From assembly GCA_023433945.1 (NCBI GenBank), contig JAEYTP010000082.1:1-22352 (forward strand): a stretch of 22,352 nucleotides of DNA, given 5' to 3'. Shown here in pieces: positions 7,451 through 14,615 of this stretch. Below the pieces are notes generated by a model that was given only the letters and a program-made list of their open reading frames with translations, searched no databases and was not told the origin of the DNA. Positions within the stretch are counted from its first letter, which is position 1. Each line of letters starts with the position of its first letter. The stretch is from Bacillota bacterium (GTDB lineage Bacteria; Bacillota; Clostridia; Acetivibrionales; DSM-1351). A program made the position numbers and the translations under genes.

Positions 7451-9763
7451 TATATCTTGTGCATACTCTTTGATTGTTCTATCACTTGAGAACTTTCCAG
7501 CATTGCACATGTTTATAAAACATTTCTTTGCAAATGATGTTTTATCGCTATAATCAGTAATAGCTCGTAGCTTGGTATCTGCATATGCTTCAAAATCATG
7601 CAATATGAAATAGTTATCTGCCCTATGCCAATGTGCACCATGTATCAATGCATCATACAAGCTTCTAAACATACCTGTTCCGTTATCATCAAAGGTTCCG
7701 TCAATCAAGGTGTCTACTACTCTCTTGATTCTAGCATTATTATTGTAAAGTTCCGCTGAATTATAGCTATTTCTGATTGCTTCAATTTCTTCTACCTTGG
7801 CACCAAATATATAATTATTTTCTTCTCCAGCTTGTTCAACTATTTCAATATTAGCTCCATCAAGTGTTCCTAGAGTAACAGCACCATTGAGCATGAACTT
7901 CATATTACCGGTACCTGATGCTTCAGTACCCGCAGTTGATATTTGTTCTGAAATATCTGCGGCTGGTATAAGCTTTTCAGCATATGATACATTGTAGTTT
8001 GTTATAAACAATACCTTTAACTTATCTTCCATATCCTTGTCGTTATTGATAAGCTTTGCGATTTCATTAATATACTTGATTATTCCCTTTGCTCTATAGT
8101 ACCCAGGAGCCGCCTTCGCACCAAAAATGAACACAGTAGGGTTAAAGTTCTTGATTCTGCCTTCCTTTAGTCCAAAATAGATATCAACTATTGAAAATGC
8201 ATTGAGAAGCTGTCTCTTGTATTCATGCAATCTTTTTACCTGTATATCAAAAATGAAGTTAGGGTCAAGCTTGATACCCTCTTTCTTCTCTATATAATTG
8301 CAAAGACTAATCTTTTTGGTCTTTTTTATCTTTGTAAAGCTTTCAAACACTGAATTATCATCTGCATACTTCTCTAGTTTTTTCAGATCGTCAAGATTAA
8401 CAATCCAATTATCTCCAATTTTATCTGAAATAAACTTTGCTAGTTCCATATTGCTCATAAGTAAGAAGCGTCTTTGCGTAATACCATTAGTTTTGTTATT
8501 AAAACGCTCAGGATATAGCTGATACCATTCGTTCAAACAAGTATCCTTTATGATATTTGAGTGTATCCTAGCAACCCCATTGGTAGAGAAGGTTGCATAC
8601 ACTGCAAGACGTGCCATGTGCAGAGTATTTCCATCTATAATTGTGTATTGGGCAATCTTATCATCAAAGCCTTTTGATTTAAGCTCTCTGACCAATCTGT
8701 CATTTATCAACTCTATAAACCTATATACTTCGGGAAGAACCGACTTAAATAATTCTACTCTCCATTTTTCCAATGCTTCAGGTAAAATTGTATGGTTTGT
8801 GTAAGCAAATGTTTTTTGAGCAATGTTAAATGCATCCTCAAAAGTCATGCCCTCTTCATTTACCAATATCCTGATAAGTTCAGGTATTGAAACAACAGGG
8901 TGAGTATCATTAAGCTGCACACAATACTTATCAGCAAACTTTGAGAAATCTTTTCCATTAAGCTTTTTATACTCTCTCACCAAATCCTGAAGTGATGCAC
9001 TTGAGAAGAAATACTGCTGCTTGATTCTCAAAATCTTTCCTGCATCGCCCTCGTCATTTGGATAAAGCACGCCTGATATTTCTTCTGCTCTGCTCTTTTC
9101 TTCCTCTGCAACTCTATGGTCAGTAGTGGCTTCATTAATAGCCTTTGCTTCCCATAATCTCAAAGTATTGATGCAATTACCTCCATAACCAATAACAGGT
9201 GTATCATATGGAACTGCATATATACTTTGGTCTGCAAAATCAATCTTTATTGCGAGGTCTTCCCTTTTTACACTCCAAGGGTCACCAAAGGTCTGCCAAT
9301 CATCCATAGTTTCCTTTTGGAAGCCATTCTCAAAATACTGCTTGAATAATCCATATTTATAGCGAATGCCATAGCCGTTAAGTGGAACATCATGTGTTGC
9401 AGCAGAATCCAGGAAACATGCAGCAAGTCTTCCAAGTCCTCCATTACCAAGGGCATTATCCTCTATAGTCTCAAAAATCCCAATGTCAAGGTTGTTCTCA
9501 GTCATCAATTCATTGAATTCATCCAAAAGCTTTAAATTCAAGAGATTGTTGTAAACTAACTTACCAATAAGGAATTCTGCTGAAAAGTAACATGCTCTCT
9601 TAGCTGTTTCCTGTTTCTTTTCGGTATTTCTCCAGTTATCTTCTAATTCAACCATGGCAGCTTTTGACACTGCATTGTACAGTTCCTTTTGAGTTGCATT
9701 GCTAAGTTCCTTGCCATATTCCTTCTTTAGAATATCCTTGGTATTTTGTTTGAATTTGCTCAT
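7439..9763 (-). CDS. glgP: Glycogen/maltodextrin phosphorylase
   Basis: PLP-dependent GT35 phosphorylase that releases glucose-1-phosphate from the non-reducing end of alpha-1,4-glucans. The 774 residues span the whole family: EDNALGNGGLGRLAACFLDS at 101-120, the central TNHTILPEALEKW at 322-334, NGITQRRFLL at 426-435, QVKRLHEYKRQ at 508-518 and the PLP signature EASGTGNMKFMLNGA at 614-628, with the cofactor Lys at 622. It is somewhat shorter than enteric GlgP/MalP (about 800-815), with compact ends. The ATG at 9763 has GGAGGG about 12 bases upstream, a slightly long spacing. It follows malQ by about 100 bases. In this setting it more likely acts on imported maltodextrins, together with MalQ, than on stored glycogen, but sequence alone does not decide. 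Confidence 0.96.
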   Translation of the reverse strand: MSKFKQNTKDILKKEYGKELSNATQKELYNAVSKAAMVELEDNWRNTEKKQETAKRACYFSAEFLIGKLVYNNLLNLKLLDEFNELMTENNLDIGIFETIEDNALGNGGLGRLAACFLDSAATHDVPLNGYGIRYKYGLFKQYFENGFQKETMDDWQTFGDPWSVKREDLAIKIDFADQSIYAVPYDTPVIGYGGNCINTLRLWEAKAINEATTDHRVAEEEKSRAEEISGVLYPNDEGDAGKILRIKQQYFFSSASLQDLVREYKKLNGKDFSKFADKYCVQLNDTHPVVSIPELIRILVNEEGMTFEDAFNIAQKTFAYTNHTILPEALEKWRVELFKSVLPEVYRFIELINDRLVRELKSKGFDDKIAQYTIIDGNTLHMARLAVYATFSTNGVARIHSNIIKDTCLNEWYQLYPERFNNKTNGITQRRFLLMSNMELAKFISDKIGDNWIVNLDDLKKLEKYADDNSVFESFTKIKKTKKISLCNYIEKKEGIKLDPNFIFDIQVKRLHEYKRQLLNAFSIVDIYFGLKEGRIKNFNPTVFIFGAKAAPGYYRAKGIIKYINEIAKLINNDKDMEDKLKVLFITNYNVSYAEKLIPAADISEQISTAGTEASGTGNMKFMLNGAVTLGTLDGANIEIVEQAGEENNYIFGAKVEEIEAIRNSYNSAELYNNNARIKRVVDTLIDGTFDDNGTGMFRSLYDALIHGAHWHRADNYFILHDFEAYADTKLRAITDYSDKTSFAKKCFINMCNAGKFSSDRTIKEYAQDIWHV

Positions 9764-9866
9764 GCTAAAACCATTCCCTCCGTTTATTGTAATATCAAAT
9801 ATATCAACAATCAGTTATTACAGATATTGCAAATTAAATAAAACTAGAAACTGGCTAATTGAGGCT

Positions 9867-11408
9867 TTAATTTTTAGCGTGCCCTCTACCGTACAACTCC
9901 ACCAACTTACTTATTTCTATGGCAAGCTCATTATTATACTGTCCCTTTTTCAGTCTCCATCTCCAATTGATTCCTACTGTAGATGGTGTATTAATTCTAG
10001 CGCTGCTATCAAGTGCAATAAAATCCTGTATTTGAAATATTGCCAATTTGGCAACACTATTATACCCTACCTTTATTGCAGACCATGCAACATCATGCTC
10101 ACTCTTGGCATTTAGATAATTCATAATATATTGCTTTTGCTCGTGAGTTTGCTCGTTAAAATACCCTAACATAGTATTGTTGTCATGAGTACCGCCATAT
10201 ACAACACAATTCTCCTTATAGTTGAATGGCTTGTGATCATTGTCTGCACTAGTATCAAACCCAAACTGCATTACCTTCATGTTAGGAAGTCCAGTAGCTT
10301 CTAGAAGATCTATTACCTCCTGCGTAACTACTCCTAAATCTTCTGCAATTATGCTTGTACTGCCTATAACAGAATTAATGGCATTTATCAGCTTTATGCC
10401 GGGTCCTGGTTCCCAGGTTCCTTGCATTGCATTATCTCTGCCGGCATCAACTGTGTAGAATCTAACAATCCCTATAAAGTGATCAATTCTAATGACATCA
10501 TAGAATTTTGTTGCAAACTCAACTCTCTTTTTCCACCATGAGAAGTCGTCCTTTTCCATTTCAGTCCAATTGTATAAAGGATTTCCCCATAGCTGACCAG
10601 ATTCAGAAAAAATATCAGGCGGTACGCCAGCTACTTTAACCGGTCTTTTATTCTCATCAAACATAAACAGCTTTGTGTTTACCCATGCATCAGCACTATC
10701 CATTGAAACATAGATAGGCATATCTCCTATGATTTTCACATTGTTTATAGTTGCATATTCCTTAAGCTTATTCCACTGTTCAAAGAATTTGTATTGTATA
10801 AATGAGAAAAACTCAATTTCTTCTCTTAACTCATAAGAATAGTGATTAAGAGCATCTGGCATTCTCATTCTTATTCCTTCATCCCATTGTAGCCAGTCTT
10901 TATTATCAAATCGGAACTTTAAAGCCATATAGAATGAATAGTCATACAACCAATATTCATTTTCTTTTTTAAAATTATTAAATGCTTCAGTATTTCTGTC
11001 AAATCTATTAAAAGCATTTCTCAAAACAATAAACCTTGAATCGAATAGCTTTTTGTAATCTACGTCTATTTCACTGCTACCCCAATCAAATGCTGTAATT
11101 TCATCTTTATTCAATAGCCCTTCTTCACACAGGATATCCAGGTCAATATAATATGGATTACCTGCAAAAGCAGAGAAAGACTGATATGGTGAATCACCAA
11201 AACTGGTAGGTCCTAGCGGAAGCATTTGCCAGTATTGCTGGTTAGAATTTTTTAGAAAATCAACAAATTCAAAAGCTTCCTTTCCAAGTGTACCAATACC
11301 ATAATTAGATGGAAGACTGCTTAAAGGAAGCAATATTCCTGCACTTCTTTTTGTAAAACTATGTTTCAAACAACACCCATCCCTTCTCAAATACCATATC
11401 AATATCAC
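9867..11408 (-). CDS. malQ: 4-alpha-glucanotransferase (amylomaltase, GH77)
   Basis: Cytoplasmic disproportionating enzyme that joins and re-splits short maltodextrins so that phosphorylase can use them. Catalytic features, numbered from the open-frame start: RSAGILLPLSSLPSNYGIGT at 21-40, GDMPIYVSMDSADAW at 228-242, nucleophile D309 within IRIDHFIG, acid/base E356 within IIAEDLGV, and D408 within GGTHDNNTM. The open frame starts at a GTG (11408) with no suitably placed ribosome site. TTG at 11369 (LKHSFTKRSAGILLPLSSLP) is preceded by AAGGGATGGG and fits the family N-terminus better, giving 500 residues, so I favour a TTG start. It is the first gene of the maltodextrin cluster, with a recognisable promoter about 215 bases upstream. 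Confidence 0.95.
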   Translation of the reverse strand: MILIWYLRRDGCCLKHSFTKRSAGILLPLSSLPSNYGIGTLGKEAFEFVDFLKNSNQQYWQMLPLGPTSFGDSPYQSFSAFAGNPYYIDLDILCEEGLLNKDEITAFDWGSSEIDVDYKKLFDSRFIVLRNAFNRFDRNTEAFNNFKKENEYWLYDYSFYMALKFRFDNKDWLQWDEGIRMRMPDALNHYSYELREEIEFFSFIQYKFFEQWNKLKEYATINNVKIIGDMPIYVSMDSADAWVNTKLFMFDENKRPVKVAGVPPDIFSESGQLWGNPLYNWTEMEKDDFSWWKKRVEFATKFYDVIRIDHFIGIVRFYTVDAGRDNAMQGTWEPGPGIKLINAINSVIGSTSIIAEDLGVVTQEVIDLLEATGLPNMKVMQFGFDTSADNDHKPFNYKENCVVYGGTHDNNTMLGYFNEQTHEQKQYIMNYLNAKSEHDVAWSAIKVGYNSVAKLAIFQIQDFIALDSSARINTPSTVGINWRWRLKKGQYNNELAIEISKLVELYGRGHAKN

Positions 11409-11737
11409 ATTGATATATGTTTTATGTCAACCTCCTAGACTCTTACTCTACCATAAACATTAACTTTTTGGCAATAGTATCTTCTGCACCTAACACTGGT
11501 AATATCAGTAACCGCAGTAATTCAATATTACTATAGCCAATTGATAAAATATAATGTAATGTTAGTGTTACTCATCTATTATAATCAGCATTATACTAGT
11601 TTTGCTGAATGATGTAAAATAAGGGTTATTCCTACAAAAATATTTTATGATAATTCTTGAGACTCCGTGACTATAAATGGGAAGGTATTATACGTATGAT
11701 AATGTGCTCTACACACAAAAGGTATGATAAGTAATTG
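11409..11737 (-). promoter_or_regulatory. malQ upstream leader region
   Basis: This 329-base gap holds the malQ promoter at 11590-11618 and then about 180 bases of AT-rich leader. Close to malQ it contains an isolated AGGAGG (11436-11431) directly followed by a perfect TTGACA (11430-11425), with a weak TGATAT 17 bases further on. The AGGAGG serves no open frame that I can see. A pair GTAATAT/ATATTAC could form a hairpin around 11505-11535. No terminator for the DUF3842 gene was identified. Confidence 0.45.
11590..11618 (-). promoter_or_regulatory. Sigma-A promoter upstream of malQ
   Basis: On the minus strand TTTACA (11618-11613) is followed after exactly 17 bases by TATAAT (11595-11590). 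Five of six and six of six bases match the housekeeping consensus. It is the best candidate for transcription of the malQ-glgP-mal cluster. No convincing CcpA (cre) site was found next to it. Confidence 0.6.
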
Positions 11738-12160
11738 TTATCTATCGGTTGAAAAATACTTACTTGCCTTTATTGAGCTTACAACACAATCTATGTATTG
11801 TGGCACAGCATCACTCTTTACCCCTACTACTTCAATGTTGCATTTATTCATTGGGATAAGTATCTTTTTAGCAGGGCTCTCTGCTATGGCCTTTGCCATA
11901 AGGGGTGTAAGCTCTCCAAGCATTGAATTTGCAGCTACTATTCCAATGGTGCCTGTAATTATGTCTACTTTTGGAGCATTGTATATTACGGCATTCTCAC
12001 CCGAAGCCCCTTCGTCTGCACCTGCTTTTATCATTAATGCAGCGGCTAATGCATTAGTGCCCAAAGCAATAATCTGAGTTCCTGGAAGTTCCTGTCTCAG
12101 CCTTTCTACAAGTAGTTTTCCTATTCCTCCACCCTGTCCATCAACAACAGCAATCCTCAT
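11738..12160 (-). CDS. DUF3842 family protein, unknown function
   Basis: A 140-residue protein that I recognise as the clostridial DUF3842 family; no biochemical role is established. It begins MRIAVVDGQGGGIGKLLVERL, a beta-strand followed by a Gly-rich loop that looks like a Rossmann or P-loop-like nucleotide site. It continues with alternating strands and helices (IIALGTNALAAALMIKAGADEG, VDIITGTIGIVAANSMLGELTP) and a conserved-looking NKCNIEVVGV near the end. The composition is Ala- and Gly-rich, soluble, with no membrane segment. ATG at 12160 has GGGGATGAG just upstream. It sits between dapB and malQ, all co-directional, but its 212- and 329-base flanking gaps and own promoter candidates suggest separate transcription. 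Confidence 0.85.
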   Translation of the reverse strand: MRIAVVDGQGGGIGKLLVERLRQELPGTQIIALGTNALAAALMIKAGADEGASGENAVIYNAPKVDIITGTIGIVAANSMLGELTPLMAKAIAESPAKKILIPMNKCNIEVVGVKSDAVPQYIDCVVSSIKASKYFSTDR

Positions 12161-12241
12161 TATCTCATCCCCTGCTTTATATTTTTTCGTACCATATTAT
12201 GATTATGTTGAAATATTTATAATGTGTTATTCCTTTTTAAA

Positions 12242-12270
12242 ATTATACTTTAAGCAAATAAATTAAACAA
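12242..12270 (-). promoter_or_regulatory. Candidate promoter of the DUF3842 gene
   Basis: On the minus strand TTGTTT (12270-12265), a 17-base spacer and TATAAT (12247-12242) lie about 80 bases upstream of the start codon. The -35 is weak but the -10 is perfect. A second TATAAT at 12315-12310 with an upstream TG (extended -10) is an alternative further upstream. Confidence 0.4.
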
Positions 12271-12372
12271 GCCTCAACCGATGATAAATAGAGTGGTGAT
12301 TTCCACTTGATTATACCATACAGTAAAGGCTTGAAGAAATTCTGCATATTGTAAAGGTTACATTATCCTATG

Positions 12373-13233
12373 CTACAAAGCAATAGATTTTGACTCCTTA
12401 GTATTCTTGTTTTGACCTTTAATATACTCGCTTAAAACTTTATCAAGATTTAGTACATCTTTCATTTCATAGTATCCGGACTTTTTAAATATAAAGTTAA
12501 CTGCCTCAATTGTACCTAGTGCAAATGCCTTCCTCGAAAATGATTCATGAGCTATTTCAATCTTATCATCTTGACCTACAATCATAACTTCATGGCGCCC
12601 TACAACTCCACCTGCTCTAACAGAATTTATAGGTATGGAAATGTCTTCATTTTCCTTACCTGATACGCTAATTCCTTTTTTTATTTCTTTAGCTATTTTT
12701 ATTGCTGTACCAGATGGGGAATCCTTCTTATTTTTGTGGTGTACTTCAGTAATCTGAAAATCATAACTATTGAGTAATCTTGAAGCAAGATTTGTAAGAA
12801 GCATTAATACATTTACACCCATTGTAATATTTGGAGCATACACTATCCCACTTTTATACTTTCTGGTTAGAACATATAGCTTATTTAAAGCCATCTTTGA
12901 AAATCCTGTGGTGCCTATAACCATATTGACTCTCATTTTTGATAAAGTTATCGCATTTTTAAGTGCTGAAGAAGGTGTAGTAAAGTCTATAACTACATCA
13001 GGTCTCATTTTGAAAACTTTTTGCTCTAGATTGTCAGTACTCGTAATAATAATATTTGTAGGGTTTCCACCTATGTACTCAGCCAGATCCTTTCCAGCCT
13101 TATCGCTTTGAGGGCTACAAAATACCCCAACTAACTTAATGTTTTTTTGTTCTAGCAATACTTTGGCTATTTCCTGCCCCGTTCTGCCTAAACCTGCTAA
13201 ACATACTTTTATCATACTAATGGACCTCCTCAT
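12373..13233 (-). CDS. dapB: 4-hydroxy-tetrahydrodipicolinate reductase
   Basis: DapB reduces the dihydrodipicolinate precursor with NAD(P)H on the path to diaminopimelate and lysine. The open frame starts at 13233, but that ATG overlaps the ribosome site. ATG at 13215 with GAGGAGG nine bases upstream is the likely start (MIKVCLAGLGRTGQEIAK), giving 280 residues. In that numbering: nucleotide loop GLGRTG at 8-13, PDVVIDFTTPSSAL at 72-85, GTTGFSK at 101-107, APNITMGVNVL at 127-137, and the active-site segment EVHHKNKKDSPSGTA with H159 and K163, the same numbers as in the E. coli enzyme. It is somewhat longer at the C-terminus (a basic tail) than usual. No other dap gene is adjacent. The leader carries a strong promoter and a c-di-AMP riboswitch. 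Confidence 0.95.
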   Translation of the reverse strand: MRRSISMIKVCLAGLGRTGQEIAKVLLEQKNIKLVGVFCSPQSDKAGKDLAEYIGGNPTNIIITSTDNLEQKVFKMRPDVVIDFTTPSSALKNAITLSKMRVNMVIGTTGFSKMALNKLYVLTRKYKSGIVYAPNITMGVNVLMLLTNLASRLLNSYDFQITEVHHKNKKDSPSGTAIKIAKEIKKGISVSGKENEDISIPINSVRAGGVVGRHEVMIVGQDDKIEIAHESFSRKAFALGTIEAVNFIFKKSGYYEMKDVLNLDKVLSEYIKGQNKNTKESKSIAL

Positions 13234-13285
13234 TTAGTTAATTTTTTTAACGGAATAAAGAGTTCATCTTAATGATACATATTCA

Positions 13286-13412
13286 TCACCTTCACCTTCG
13301 ACGCTTACGAGATTAGCTGACGGGTTCGGACCGAAAGTTAGCCCTACTGAAGAAAATCAGATTCACCCCAAAAATGGTTCTCCCGCTTCTAAGTAAAATA
13401 GAATTAAGCGAT
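13286..13412 (-). ncRNA. c-di-AMP riboswitch (ydaO/yuaA type) in the dapB leader
   Basis: Read on the minus strand, conserved blocks of the ydaO/yuaA aptamer occur in order. They are CGCTTAATTC (13410-13401, 5' half of the closing stem), GCGGGAGAACCA, TTGGGGTGAATC, GTAGGGCTAACTTTCGGTCC, GAACCCGTCAGCTAATCTCG and GTAAGCGTCGAAGGTGAAGG (to about 13288). The block CGTCAGCTAA-CTCGTAAGCG is the hallmark of this class, and CGCTT pairs with AAGCG to close it. The class binds cyclic di-AMP and usually switches expression off. About 70 bases separate it from the dapB start. No terminator with a U-run lies in that stretch, so control may be translational or use a structure I could not fold by eye. I identified it by recalled consensus, not by a covariance search. 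Confidence 0.9.
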
Positions 13413-13538
13413 TATTTTAATAAAAAGAGTTGTAAGCCTAAAATGTAAGCTGACCACCCTTAGACGTCAATTTCTGCTGAATACGAAATAATTTCGCATA
13501 TTAGAATTTATGTGCCACTTTAAACTTGTATTCTTTAT
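13413..13538 (-). promoter_or_regulatory. dapB 5' leader upstream of the aptamer
   Basis: About 120 bases lie between the predicted start of transcription and the aptamer. They contain a short stem-loop (ATGCGAAAT / ATTTCGTAT, near 13481-13499). A second promoter-like pair, TTGACG (13470-13465), 17 bases, TACATT (13447-13442), would start RNA just ahead of the aptamer. Confidence 0.4.
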
Positions 13539-13566
13539 ATTATACTATCCATGACCGTTTTGTCAA
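13539..13566 (-). promoter_or_regulatory. Consensus sigma-A promoter for the riboswitch-dapB transcript
   Basis: On the minus strand a perfect TTGACA (13566-13561) and a perfect TATAAT (13544-13539) are separated by 16 bases. This is the best housekeeping promoter in the window and lies directly after the thioredoxin reductase gene, so dapB has its own strong initiation upstream of the riboswitch. Confidence 0.8.
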
Positions 13567-13592
13567 ATTTATTGCCCCTTTGGGAACGTATA

Positions 13593-14483
13593 CTACTTTT
13601 TTCTCCTTAGATATTCAATAATGCTTTTTGCCGCAATAGCACCCTGACCAACAGCAGTCGCAATCTGCTTGAATCCTCCAGTACAGTCACCAGCAGCAAA
13701 AATACCTTCTATATTTGTACTTTGGTCATTATTTACCTTGATTGAATTATTCTCCACCACAATTCCTAGCTTCTTTGCAAAATCCACGCTGGAAGCCGAG
13801 CCATATGCAATAAATAATCCATCTATTTGCTGTGTCTTCCCATCTCTAAAATGAATATTTTGCAGGTACTCATCCCCTGACAGTTCAATTATAGGCTTGG
13901 TGTTAATCTTGAAGTGCCCCGCTTCATCCGACATATCACCACTAATATTAAGCTCATCACCATTAGTAAAAATAGTGATGTCCTTTGTAAATGCTTCAAG
14001 CTCAGTTGCTTCATGTATAGCATATGCACTGTTGCCTAGCACTCCAACCTTCAGATTTCTGTAGAAAAATCCATCGCACGTAGTACAATAGCTTATCCCT
14101 TTGCCCTCAAATTCTGATATGCCTTCAATTTTTACTTTTTTTGACGGTTGACCAGTAGCTAACAATATTGCCTTTGCATAGTGCTCACCTGTTATCGAAG
14201 TAACCTTGAAGTAGTTTTCTTCATATAGCTGTGTAATAGAAGTTACCTCATCTCTGATTAATTCTATTCCAAGCTTTTCTGCCTGATTTTCACCAATTTT
14301 GAGAATATCAGCTCCGCTTAATACCTCTTCAAGGCCGTAGTAGTTTTCTATTTTTTCAGCTTTATCTAGTGAACTTCCCTCTCTGCCAATTACAACAGTA
14401 TCCAGATTTGCTCTCTTTGTATATAAAGCAGTTGATATGCCCGCCGGGCCTTTTCCAATAATAATTACATCGCGTATTTTCAT
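13593..14483 (-). CDS. Thioredoxin reductase-like flavoprotein with degenerate NADPH site
   Basis: A 296-residue two-domain FAD enzyme of the low-molecular-weight thioredoxin reductase fold. The FAD loop GKGPAGIS is at 10-17, the redox-active CTTC at 133-136 (SYCTTCDGFFYRN) and the second FAD motif IFAAGDCTGGFKQIATAVGQG at 261-281. The NADPH domain is unusual. Where NADPH enzymes have GGGDSA-EEA and HRR-x3-R, this one has LGNSAYAIHEA (149-159) and IFTNGDELNI (171-180), with the second glycine and all arginines missing. This pattern matches ferredoxin-dependent flavin thioredoxin reductases (FFTR) described in clostridia, so electrons may come from ferredoxin rather than NADPH. ATG at 14483 has GGTGAAAGG upstream. 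No thioredoxin gene is adjacent. The fold is certain; the electron donor is inferred. Confidence 0.88.
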   Translation of the reverse strand: MKIRDVIIIGKGPAGISTALYTKRANLDTVVIGREGSSLDKAEKIENYYGLEEVLSGADILKIGENQAEKLGIELIRDEVTSITQLYEENYFKVTSITGEHYAKAILLATGQPSKKVKIEGISEFEGKGISYCTTCDGFFYRNLKVGVLGNSAYAIHEATELEAFTKDITIFTNGDELNISGDMSDEAGHFKINTKPIIELSGDEYLQNIHFRDGKTQQIDGLFIAYGSASSVDFAKKLGIVVENNSIKVNNDQSTNIEGIFAAGDCTGGFKQIATAVGQGAIAAKSIIEYLRRKK

Positions 14484-14545
14484 ATATATCTACCTTTCAC
14501 CTATTTATGTATAATATTAATACAGACTATTTTTCCTTTAGTATA

Positions 14546-14554
14546 ATTATATCA
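14546..14554 (-). promoter_or_regulatory. Possible extended -10 promoter of the reductase gene
   Basis: TGATATAAT on the minus strand (14554-14546) is an extended -10 element about 65 bases before the reductase start. No recognisable -35 lies 17 bases upstream. The gap 14484-14615 is otherwise very AT-rich, and I see no firm rpoN terminator in it. Confidence 0.3.
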
Positions 14555-14615
14555 GTAACTATATCACTATATATACCCTAATATATAGATATTAACGAAA
14601 ATAGGTGTAATTTGA

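Noticed and set aside
13286..13412. Lysine riboswitch in front of dapB
   Set aside because: I expected this from gene function, but the conserved lysine-aptamer blocks are absent, whereas the ydaO/yuaA blocks occur in order.
13502..13517. Second sigma-54 promoter (TGGCAC-A-TAAA-TTCTA) in the dapB leader
   Set aside because: The -24 half matches, but the essential GC of the -12 half is CT, and a consensus sigma-A promoter sits just upstream.
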